Assembly: GCA_003241895.1 (NCBI GenBank)
Contig: QBLY01000003.1
Coordinates: 150,053-214,052 of the forward strand
Origin: Lysobacteraceae bacterium
GTDB lineage: Bacteria; Pseudomonadota; Gammaproteobacteria; Xanthomonadales; Xanthomonadaceae
DNA: 64,000 nt
Reading direction: 5' to 3'
Each line of letters begins with the position of its first letter. Position 1 is the stretch's first letter. Shown here in pieces: positions 57,629 through 64,000 of this stretch. The notes beneath the pieces were generated by a model. The model searched no databases. It saw nothing but the letters and a program-made list of their open reading frames with translations, and was not told the DNA's origin. The translations under genes were made by a program, and so were the position numbers.

Positions 57629-58791
57629 TGGACGAGACCCTGCGCGTCCTGATCGTCGACGACCAGCCCATCATCCTGGAGGCCGTGCGCGCCATGCTGG
57701 CCGATGCGCCCGAACTCCAGGTCACCGGCATTTCCGACCCCAGCGGCGCCATCGCGCTGGCCAGGGAGCTGCGGCCGCACGTGGTGCTGCTGGACTTGAA
57801 CATGGAGCCCGTGGACGGGCTGGAGGTTTTGTCGGGCCTGCGCGCCGATCCCGACCTCACCGACGTATCGGTGGTGATGCTGTCGGCGGCGGAGGAGCCC
57901 GAGACCAAGGTCGAGGCGTTCCGTCGCGGTGCCAACGACTACGTGGTCAAGCTGCCCAGCGCCCTCGAACTGATCGCGCGAGTGCGCTACCACGCCCGCG
58001 CCGCCGCGGCTGCCGGGGCACGCGAAGCCTCGTTCCAGGCCATGATGGAAAGCCGCGCCGCGCTGGAGCTTCGCAACCGCCAGGTGGAGAGCCAGAAATC
58101 GCAGCTCGAACTGATGAACCGCGAGCTCACCGAGGCCAGCCTCACCGACGCGCTCACCGGCCTGCGCAACCGGCGCTACCTGAAGTTCTTCCTCGAGCAG
58201 GCGCCGCTGCTGGCACAGCCCGACAGCGAACGCCGCCACCGCGCCCCGGGCCACTTCACGTTCTGCCTGTTCGACCTGGACCATTTCAAGCAGATCAACG
58301 ACCGCTACGGCCATGAAACCGGCGACGCCGTGCTGGTGGAAGTGGCACGGCGCCTGCGCCAGAACACGCGGGAGAACGACAGCGTGATGCGCTGGGGCGG
58401 AGAGGAATTCCTGGTGGTCGGGCACGGCTACGATTACGACGGTGCGCGCGAACTGGCCTATCGCGTCCTGCACAGTATCAGCGACCAGCCGATGCGGCTG
58501 CCGGGCGGGCTCAGTCTTCGCGTCACCTGTTCGCTGGGCTTTTCACCCCTACCGTGGATCGGCAGCGACGGCTCGCAGCTCGGCCGCGACCAGACGCTGA
58601 ACCTGGCTGACGTGGCGCTTTACCTGAGCAAACTCGAAGGTCGGAACCGCGGCTATGGTGTGTTCCCGGGCGCCGACCCCGACGTGGTGGCCCGGCTGAC
58701 CGACCTGGGGGTGGACCCGCAGTCGCTTCGCCTGGAGAACGGCAAGGGCGTGCAACTGGTCGCCCTTGCCGGACACGAACCCGACGATTGA
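57628..58791 (+). CDS. wspR: WspR, receiver-GGDEF diguanylate cyclase
   Basis: ATG 57628 overlaps the wspF TGA by one base (TGATG); the track start is too early. The 387-residue protein has a receiver with Asp11-Asp12 and phospho-Asp56 (VVLLDLNMEP), a coiled-coil linker (about 140-172), and a GGDEF domain with active site GGEEF (257-261) and the I-site REND at 248-251. It should make c-di-GMP and be inhibited by it. A tail of about 40 residues after the cyclase (GADPDVVARLTDLGVDP...) has no counterpart I know in WspR. Confidence 0.94.
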   Translation: MDETLRVLIVDDQPIILEAVRAMLADAPELQVTGISDPSGAIALARELRPHVVLLDLNMEPVDGLEVLSGLRADPDLTDVSVVMLSAAEEPETKVEAFRRGANDYVVKLPSALELIARVRYHARAAAAAGAREASFQAMMESRAALELRNRQVESQKSQLELMNRELTEASLTDALTGLRNRRYLKFFLEQAPLLAQPDSERRHRAPGHFTFCLFDLDHFKQINDRYGHETGDAVLVEVARRLRQNTRENDSVMRWGGEEFLVVGHGYDYDGARELAYRVLHSISDQPMRLPGGLSLRVTCSLGFSPLPWIGSDGSQLGRDQTLNLADVALYLSKLEGRNRGYGVFPGADPDVVARLTDLGVDPQSLRLENGKGVQLVALAGHEPDD

Positions 58792-58843
58792 CCTGCCGGC
58801 GGCAAGCCCTTTTCCGTTTTCCCCCTCCCAAGAAGGATCCCGC

Positions 58844-59236
58844 ATGCATCCCCTGATCGCCCTGATCACCATCCTCACCGTGCTGCTGATGTTCGCCACC
58901 GCCTTCATGGTCGGGCGCGCCCGAGGCAAGTTCGGCATCAAGGCGCCGGCCACCACCGGCCACGAGGGTTTCGAGCGCGCCTTCCGGGTGCAGATGAACA
59001 CGCAGGAATCCGCGCTGATGTTCCTGCCCGCGCTCTGGGCGGCCGCCGCGTTCGGCGCCGCGTGGCTGAGCGCTGCGTTCGGAGCCGCCTGGCTGTTGGG
59101 ACGGATCTGGTATGCCGTGGCCTACGCCAATCCGGCCGGTAACCGCGGCCCGGGCTTCCTGATCGGCATGATCGCCCTGCTGGCGCTGATCGTGCAGGCG
59201 CTGTGGGGTATTGCCTGGACCTTCGTGCTGGCCTGA
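58844..59236 (+). CDS. MAPEG family membrane protein
   Basis: ATG 58844 with GAAGGA upstream gives 130 residues and four predicted helices. RAHR-like turn FERAFRVQMNTQESALMFLPALW and GRIWYAVAYA are the MAPEG signatures. In the middle the peptide reads AAFGAAWLSAAFGAAWLLG, a near-perfect 9-residue tandem repeat within the second and third helices. Function in bacteria is unclear; relatives conjugate glutathione or handle lipid electrophiles. Confidence 0.9.
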   Translation: MHPLIALITILTVLLMFATAFMVGRARGKFGIKAPATTGHEGFERAFRVQMNTQESALMFLPALWAAAAFGAAWLSAAFGAAWLLGRIWYAVAYANPAGNRGPGFLIGMIALLALIVQALWGIAWTFVLA

Positions 59237-59241
59237 AGAAA

Positions 59242-59273
59242 GTCCGCGGGCCGGCCTGGCCGGCCCGCGGGAC
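59242..59273. terminator. GC-rich hairpin between convergent genes
   Basis: A long GC stem (GTCCGCGGGCCGGC / GCCGGCCCGCGGGAC with a bulge) lies 5 nt after the MAPEG stop, facing the HAAS gene. No T-run; likely a bidirectional 3' end. Confidence 0.5.
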
Positions 59274-59283
59274 ACCATCACCA

Positions 59284-60183
59284 CTAGGCAGACTTCACCA
59301 GCAGGTGCTTCGCGAGCAGGCCGTGGCCCCTGCCGACCAGGCGCGCCACGTGCAGGGTCACGAACAGCCCGACAACGCCAAGCACCATCGCCACCGGAAC
59401 CTCCCAGGCGGCGGGCGTATCCACGTACCAGTGGACGCTGAACACGTCCAGGCCCAGCAGGTGCAGGCCCATTGCCAGCGACCCGTAGATCAGGGCGAGC
59501 GACGCGCTGAGGCCTGTCACGGCGATGGTGAAGTAGGCGATGCCCAGCGGCAGCATCAGCACCATGTAAAGCATTGCCGACCACGTGCGCGGGTCGGTGA
59601 ACATGCGCCCGATGCGCGTGAGCAGCGGCAGGCCGCGTTCGGCGTACAGCGGTCGGCGCGGCATGCGTTCGCCCAGCATCACCTCCACCAGCCGGCCTTC
59701 CACCAGCGACAGCAGGCGCACGATGCCGACGAACAGGATGACGAACGGGATGCCGATGATCAGCACCGCCAGCCCGAACGACAGGCTCAAGCCGGCGGTC
59801 ACCACGGTGAAGTAGACGGTGCCCGTCGCCAGCGAAAGCAGCATGTAGAACAGCGCTGCCCAGGCGCGCGAATCGGCTGCCACGCCGAAGAACTGCCCCA
59901 ACGCGCTGCGTCGCGGCCTGGGCGGCGGCGGGCTGAGCGCCTTGGTGACACGCACCTCGGTGTCGCGGTAGATCGCCGCCACCTCTTCGGGGGCGCCGTA
60001 GCTGGTGGCGATGGTGGCCAGCAGCGCGGCTTCGTCGGTGCCGGGATTCGCGGCCAGTTCCGAACGAAGGTATTCCTCGGCGTCGTAGAGCGCGTCCTGC
60101 AGCAGGGCGGGATCGGCGCTGCGCAGTTCATAGCGCAGCTGCTCGAGGTACTCGGGGATGGTTTTCGGGGTGGCGGTGTTCAT
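59284..60183 (-). CDS. HAAS domain / sensor-type membrane protein paired with PadR
   Basis: ATG 60183 gives 299 residues; the track start is 8 codons early. An N-terminal HAAS-like domain (about 1-75: LEQLRYELRSADPALLQDALYDAEEYLRSELAAN...TSYGAPEEVAAIYRDTEVRVT) precedes two copies of a membrane module with FTVVTAGLSLSFGLAVLIIGIPFVILF and a similar second set. Such PadR-HAAS pairs sense membrane stress and are repressed by PadR. Its start overlaps the padR stop (ATGA). Confidence 0.85.
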   Translation of the reverse strand: MNTATPKTIPEYLEQLRYELRSADPALLQDALYDAEEYLRSELAANPGTDEAALLATIATSYGAPEEVAAIYRDTEVRVTKALSPPPPRPRRSALGQFFGVAADSRAWAALFYMLLSLATGTVYFTVVTAGLSLSFGLAVLIIGIPFVILFVGIVRLLSLVEGRLVEVMLGERMPRRPLYAERGLPLLTRIGRMFTDPRTWSAMLYMVLMLPLGIAYFTIAVTGLSASLALIYGSLAMGLHLLGLDVFSVHWYVDTPAAWEVPVAMVLGVVGLFVTLHVARLVGRGHGLLAKHLLVKSA

Positions 60184-60545
60184 CGCAGGTTTCCTTCCAG
60201 CACGCAATCAACGGAATGGCGGGTGGTGCGCCAGGTGTCGGCCCAATCGGACAGCGCCTGCCGCCCCAGTTCGGTGATGCGGTAATAGCGCCGCGGCGGC
60301 CCGGTCACCGACGGTTCGACATGGCTTTGGGCCAGGCCGGAGGCGCTGAGGTTGCGCAGCACCGGGTAAAGCGCGCTCTGCTTGCCCACCAGCAGCGGGT
60401 CGCCGGTCTGCTCCAGGCGCTTGGCGATCTGGTAGCCGTACAGGGCCTCGTTGGACTGTCCCAGCACGGCCAGCAGCACCAGGGACACGGTCCCGGCGCT
60501 GAGCTCTTTCTGGAACTTCTTCAGGTGCGGCTCGGTGTCGTCCAT
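60180..60545 (-). CDS. PadR-family transcriptional regulator
   Basis: The 121-residue protein has the PadR winged-helix: SLVLLAVLGQSNEALYGYQIAKRLEQTG, GKQSALYPVLRNLSASGLAQSHVEPSVTGPPRRYYRITELGRQAL. It should dimerise by its C-terminal helix and repress its own operon with the HAAS gene. A 10-bp inverted repeat overlaps the predicted -10 region upstream. Confidence 0.93.
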   Translation of the reverse strand: MDDTEPHLKKFQKELSAGTVSLVLLAVLGQSNEALYGYQIAKRLEQTGDPLLVGKQSALYPVLRNLSASGLAQSHVEPSVTGPPRRYYRITELGRQALSDWADTWRTTRHSVDCVLEGNLR

Positions 60546-60564
60546 GGGCCTGTCCTTGACTGAC

Positions 60565-60589
60565 CGATACAGCCTGATTGGCTATATCG
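60565..60589 (-). promoter_or_regulatory. candidate PadR operator (inverted repeat)
   Basis: CGATACAGCC, spacer TGATT, GGCTATATCG: a dyad matching in 9 of 10 positions, 20 nt upstream of the padR ATG and overlapping the predicted -10. Confidence 0.5.
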
Positions 60590-60613
60590 TTAACTAAACA
60601 CTAGCCTGTCCAA
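60584..60613 (-). promoter_or_regulatory. candidate promoter of the padR-HAAS operon
   Basis: On the minus strand TTGGAC (60613-60608), 18-nt spacer, CGATAT (60589-60584). The -10 lies within the dyad. Confidence 0.4.
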
Positions 60614-60685
60614 CGGGGCGCCGCGCAGTGCCGGAAGTCAGGGTGTTAGTGTTTGGGGCGTCTCCCACCTGAAGGATTGGTTCCA

Positions 60686-61477
60686 ATGAGCGCTGCGTCC
60701 CTGTCCGGCCCGATGCCCGCGGTCTTCCTGGGGCACGGTTCGCCCATGAACGCCATCGAGGACAACGCCTGGCGACGAAGCTGGCAGGCGCTGGGCCAGC
60801 GCCTGCCGCGCCCCAGGGCGATCCTGTGCATCTCGTCGCATTGGGAAACTCAGGGCATGTACGTCGGCGCCGCCGAGCGGCCCGACACCATCCACGACTT
60901 CCACGGATTCCCGCGCGCGCTGTTCAACGTGCGCTATCCCGCCCCGGGCAGCCCCGAGCTGGCGCACCGCATCGCCGAGCTGATCCCGCATCCCCGCGTG
61001 CACCTGGACACACACCGCGGCCTCGACCACGGCGCCTGGGGCGTGCTGCAGCCGATGTATCCGGACGCCGACATCCCGGTGGTCCAACTCAGCCTGTCGA
61101 TCCTGCAGCCCGGCGCCTGGCACTACGACATCGCCAAGCAGCTCGCGCCGCTGCGCGACGAAGGCGTGCTGGTGGTGGGCAGCGGCAACATCGTGCACAA
61201 CCTTCGCCTGTGGAAGCAGGCCATGGCCGATCCCTACGACTGGGCCCAACGCTTCGACGAGGACATCGCCGACCGCATCGCCGAAGGGCACCACGACGGC
61301 ATGTTGGGTTACGAAACACTGGGGCCGGACGCGCTGATGTCCATCCCCACGCCCGAACACTACCTGCCGCTGCTGTACGTGCTGGCGCTGCAGCGCGCGG
61401 GCGAGCCGGTCGAATTCTTCAACGAACACGTGTCGAGTTCGATCTCGATGCGTTCGGTGCTGGTCGGCGCGGATTGA
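60686..61477 (+). CDS. ygiD: extradiol ring-cleavage dioxygenase, DODA type (YgiD-like)
   Basis: ATG 60686 with GAAGGA upstream gives 263 residues; the track start adds 11 codons. Class III (LigB) fold with metal/active-site motifs VFLGHGSPMNAI, ISSHWET, HDFHGFP, LDHGAWGVLQPMYPDADIPVVQLSL and GSGNIVHNL. E. coli YgiD is a zinc 4,5-DOPA dioxygenase; the natural substrate is unknown. Downstream genes follow closely (BASS, methyltransferase). Confidence 0.92.
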   Translation: MSAASLSGPMPAVFLGHGSPMNAIEDNAWRRSWQALGQRLPRPRAILCISSHWETQGMYVGAAERPDTIHDFHGFPRALFNVRYPAPGSPELAHRIAELIPHPRVHLDTHRGLDHGAWGVLQPMYPDADIPVVQLSLSILQPGAWHYDIAKQLAPLRDEGVLVVGSGNIVHNLRLWKQAMADPYDWAQRFDEDIADRIAEGHHDGMLGYETLGPDALMSIPTPEHYLPLLYVLALQRAGEPVEFFNEHVSSSISMRSVLVGAD

Positions 61478-61480
61478 TTC

Positions 61481-62347
61481 GTGGCCGACAACGCCCTGCT
61501 GATCATCTTTCTGCCCCTGGCGCTTGCCGTGGTGATGGCCGGCCTGGGCCTGCACCTCACGCCCGCGGACTTTCGCCGCATCCTGGCGATGCCGCGCGCG
61601 GTCGGCCTGGCCCTGGCGATCCAGGCGCTGCTGCTGCCACCGGTCGCCTTCGGGCTGGCGAAGCTGGCCGGGCTACCGGGTGAACTGGCGCTGGGCCTGG
61701 TGCTGCTGGCCGCCTCGCCCGGCGGCGTCACCGCCAACCTGTTCAGCCACCTGGCGCGCGGCGACGTGGCGCTCAACATCAGCCTCACCGCCATCAACAG
61801 CCTGCTGGCCCTGCTGACCCTGCCGGTGTGGACGGCGCTGGCGCTGTCGGTGTTCCTGGGCGACGAGGCCAGCGTGCCGCCGCCGATCCGCAAAGTGATC
61901 GAAGTGGCGCTGCTGGTGATCGTGCCGGTGATGCTGGGCATGGCGCTGCGGGCCTGGAAACCGGCGCTGGCGAACGCGGCCGAGAAACCGGTGCGGGTGC
62001 TGTCGTCGCTGCTGCTCGCGGTCCTGATCGCGCTGGCCTTCATCTCGGAATGGGACATGGTGGTGCGCTTCCTCCCGGTGGTGGGACTGGCCTGCGTGGC
62101 CTTCAACGTGCTCAGCCTGCTGTCGGGCTATTTCGCGGCGCGGGCGGCAAAGCTCGCCGAGCCACAGGCCATCGCGATCAGCTTCGAGATCGGCATCCAC
62201 AACGGTACCCTCGCCATCTTCATCGCCATCGAGGTGCTGCAGCGCGCGCAGGCCACCATCGCGCCGGCGGTGTATTCGCTCAGCATGTACGTCACCGGCG
62301 CGATCTTCGCCGCGTGGCTGCTGCACAAACGGAAAACCCAGGCGTGA
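61481..62347 (+). CDS. bile acid:sodium symporter (BASS/SBF) family protein
   Basis: The start is GTG 61481, 3 nt after ygiD; 288 residues with about 9-10 helices. BASS marks include AASPGGVTANLFSHLARGDVALNISLTAINSL and SFEIGIHNGTLAIFIAIEVLQ (E..G..N..LA). Substrate unknown; bacterial relatives carry organic anions or antibiotic-resistance related solutes. The GTG of the methyltransferase overlaps its stop (GTGA). Confidence 0.9.
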   Translation: MADNALLIIFLPLALAVVMAGLGLHLTPADFRRILAMPRAVGLALAIQALLLPPVAFGLAKLAGLPGELALGLVLLAASPGGVTANLFSHLARGDVALNISLTAINSLLALLTLPVWTALALSVFLGDEASVPPPIRKVIEVALLVIVPVMLGMALRAWKPALANAAEKPVRVLSSLLLAVLIALAFISEWDMVVRFLPVVGLACVAFNVLSLLSGYFAARAAKLAEPQAIAISFEIGIHNGTLAIFIAIEVLQRAQATIAPAVYSLSMYVTGAIFAAWLLHKRKTQA

Positions 62348-62937
62348 CCAAGACCTACGACCGCCGCTACTTCGACACCTGGTACCGGCAGCGCGGCCTG
62401 GGCGGCAGGGCGGCGCTGACGCGCAAGGTGGCGCTGGCGGTGGCGCTGGCCGAAGTGCACCTGGGCCGGCCGATCCGCACGGTGCTGGACGTGGGCTGCG
62501 GCGAAGGCGCCTGGCGCGCACCGCTGCTGGCGCTGCGGCCGAAGCTGCATTACATGGGCGTGGACTCCAGCGACTACGCCATCGCCCGCCACGGTCCACG
62601 ACGCAACCTGCACTGGCTGCCGTTCGGCGACCTGGCGGCGATGCCGCTGCGCAAACCGGTGGACCTGCTGGTGTGCTCGGACGTGATGCACTACCTGCCC
62701 GACGACGAGCTGCTGCGCGGGCTGGCGGAGTTCGCGCGGCTGTGCAGCGGCGTCGCCTTGCTGGAGGTGTTCGCCCAAGGCGACGACATCATCGGCGACC
62801 TCAAGGACATGCGCCGGCGCCCCGCCGCCTGGTATCGGCACGCCTTCGCCAAGGCCGGGTTCGTCGCGGCCGGCTCGCACCTGTACCTGTCGCACGAGGT
62901 CGCCGCGTCGGCCACCGCACTCGAACTGCTGCGCTGA
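62344..62937 (+). CDS. class I SAM-dependent methyltransferase
   Basis: GTG 62344 overlaps the BASS stop; 197 residues (VTKTYDRRYFDTWYRQRGLGG). The SAM motif TVLDVGCGEGAWRAPLLAL, the post-II segment MGVDSSDYAIARHGP, DLLVCSDVMHYLPDDELLRGLAEFARL and a C-terminal AFAKAGFVAAGSHLYL place it in the methyltransferase 11/12-like group. Substrate unknown. Confidence 0.9.
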   Translation: MTKTYDRRYFDTWYRQRGLGGRAALTRKVALAVALAEVHLGRPIRTVLDVGCGEGAWRAPLLALRPKLHYMGVDSSDYAIARHGPRRNLHWLPFGDLAAMPLRKPVDLLVCSDVMHYLPDDELLRGLAEFARLCSGVALLEVFAQGDDIIGDLKDMRRRPAAWYRHAFAKAGFVAAGSHLYLSHEVAASATALELLR

Positions 62938-62975
62938 CGGCACCGCCCGGGCGCGGCAGGGGTTACCCTGCGCGC

Positions 62976-63953
62976 ATGCAGGACACGCCCTACGCCGACC
63001 TCAACCCCGACCGCATCCTCGACGCCGTGGAGTCACTGGGCCTGCGCAGCGACGGCCGCGTGCTGTCGCTCAACAGCTACGAGAACCGCGTCTACCGCAT
63101 CGGCATGGAGGAAGGCCCGGCCCTGGTGGCGAAGTTCTACCGCCCCGGTCGCTGGACCGACGCCGCCATCGGCGAAGAGCACGCCTTCGCCGCACAGCTG
63201 GTGGCCGCCGACCTGTCGGTGGTGGCGCCCATCGCGTACGACGGCCGCACGCTGCATCCGTTCCAGGGCCACCGGTTCACGCTGTTCCCGCTGCGCGGCG
63301 GCCATGCGCCCGAGCCCGGCGACCGCGACACGCTGCGCCACATCGGCCGCGTGCTGGGCCGTCTGCACGCCGTGGGTGACGGCGAGCGGTTCGCGCACCG
63401 CGGCGTGCTGACCATCGACAGCCACGGCATCGAGCCGGTGGAATACCTGCTGGAAAACCGCTGGCTGCCGCCCGACCTGCGGGCCAACTTCGAAACGCTG
63501 GCGCACGCGCTGCTCGACGCCATGGAAGACTGCTGGGAGCGCGCCGGCGACGTGCACACCCTGCGCATCCACGGCGACGTGCACCCGGGCAACATATTGT
63601 GGCGCGAGGACCAGGCCCACTTCGTCGACCTGGACGACACGCTCACCGGCCCGGCGGTGCAGGACTTCTGGATGCTGGCCGGGCGCCGCGAGGACAGCGC
63701 CGAGCCGCTGCGCTGGCTGCTGGAGGGCTACGAGCAGTTCCGGCGCTTCAACCGCCGCGAGCTGCACCTGATCGAACCGCTGCGAACGCTGCGGCTGCTG
63801 CACTACAACGCCTGGATCGCGCGTCGCTGGCACGACCCGGCCTTCCCGGCGGCGTTCCCGTGGTTCGAGGCGCCGCGGCACTGGGAGTCGGTGATCACCC
63901 AGATGCAGGAACAGCTGTCGGCCATGCAGGAAGCCCCGCCAGATCCCGATTGA
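62976..63953 (+). CDS. srkA: stress response kinase A (SrkA/YihE)
   Basis: ATG 62976 gives 325 residues; the track frame is over-extended. The YihE/SrkA fold (APH-like kinase) has SLNSYENRVYRIGMEEGPALVAKFYRPGRW, LRIHGDVHPGNILW with the catalytic Asp and FVDLDDTLTGPAVQDFWML with the metal-binding Asp. SrkA phosphorylates protein substrates and counters MazEF-mediated cell death in E. coli. It is 38 nt downstream of the methyltransferase. The next 47 nt to the window edge hold nothing identifiable. Confidence 0.93.
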   Translation: MQDTPYADLNPDRILDAVESLGLRSDGRVLSLNSYENRVYRIGMEEGPALVAKFYRPGRWTDAAIGEEHAFAAQLVAADLSVVAPIAYDGRTLHPFQGHRFTLFPLRGGHAPEPGDRDTLRHIGRVLGRLHAVGDGERFAHRGVLTIDSHGIEPVEYLLENRWLPPDLRANFETLAHALLDAMEDCWERAGDVHTLRIHGDVHPGNILWREDQAHFVDLDDTLTGPAVQDFWMLAGRREDSAEPLRWLLEGYEQFRRFNRRELHLIEPLRTLRLLHYNAWIARRWHDPAFPAAFPWFEAPRHWESVITQMQEQLSAMQEAPPDPD

Positions 63954-64000
63954 AACGATCGGTTAGGCTTTGCCATCCCACCCGCACGGAACCCCGCCAT

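Noticed and set aside
58997-59105. tandem duplication in the MAPEG gene as a sign of insertion
   Set aside because: The AAFGAAWL repeat falls within hydrophobic helices where the family is naturally Ala/Gly/Trp-rich, so it may be convergent composition.
63803-64000. 65-aa minus-strand ORF at the right edge
   Set aside because: Antisense to the end of srkA, Ser/Gly-rich and without motif.

Overview
The window is GC-rich, gene-dense chromosomal DNA from a gammaproteobacterium, most likely of the Xanthomonadales/Lysobacterales (Lysobacter/Luteimonas-like; this is inferred from gene order and protein style, not from a search). The runs pyrG-kdsA-eno-ftsB-ispD-ispF-truD, surE-pcm-yqaA-nlpD and ftsH-rlmE/yhbY are typical of that order. 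Many genes are packed with 1-4 nt start/stop overlaps. I see no rRNA, tRNA, CRISPR array, phage or complete insertion sequence.

Layout. 1-2.5 kb: 5' part of miaA (minus strand) preceded in the same frame by a 38-codon ORF that looks like a PutP remnant, then two tandem secreted beta-helix paralogues. 2.6-11 kb: folP, then a five-gene minus-strand operon (TPR-secretin lipoprotein, small exported protein, Cys-rich exported protein, two paralogous exported Cys proteins), divergent from a 911-aa protein with a winged-helix domain, a Ser/Thr kinase domain, one membrane segment and TPRs. This is the most system-like uncharacterised locus here. 11-18 kb: ftsH, rlmE, yhbY, an Xcc1710-like gene, nlpD, yqaA, pcm, surE, smr. 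18-25 kb: truD, ispF, ispD, ftsB, eno, kdsA, pyrG. 25-33.7 kb: parE, an exported orphan, hutG-like and dadA-like genes, DUF418, slyD, NlpC/P60, DUF454, thioesterase. 34-43.4 kb: rhlE-like, DMT exporter, DAACS symporter, two tandem cation antiporters, hemJ-like, M48 protease, deaD-like. 43.4-50 kb: DUF4349 pair, BaiN-like flavoprotein, acyl-CoA dehydrogenase, DUF1415, OYE-like reductase. 50.1-58.8 kb: a complete wspABCDEFR surface-sensing/c-di-GMP operon. 58.8-64 kb: MAPEG, HAAS/PadR pair, ygiD-like dioxygenase, BASS transporter, methyltransferase, srkA.

How the parts may work together. The wsp operon encodes a whole chemosensory pathway: receptor, two CheW couplers, CheR-TPR methyltransferase, CheA-REC hybrid kinase, CheB methylesterase and a REC-GGDEF cyclase with intact GGEEF and I-site. 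Its WspF receiver has lost the phospho-acceptor Asp, and WspE carries an additional N-terminal Hpt-like module without His, so adaptation and phosphorelay probably differ from the Pseudomonas model. The secretin operon and its divergent wHTH-kinase-TPR gene look like an envelope export or assembly system with a membrane-tethered regulator; this is inference from layout and domains.

Two copies of an approximately 100-133 bp inverted-repeat element built on GCCACGGAT..CGGAT..GCGGAT lie between kdsA and eno and downstream of the NlpC/P60 gene. The second copy supplies the last codons and stop of the DUF454 gene.
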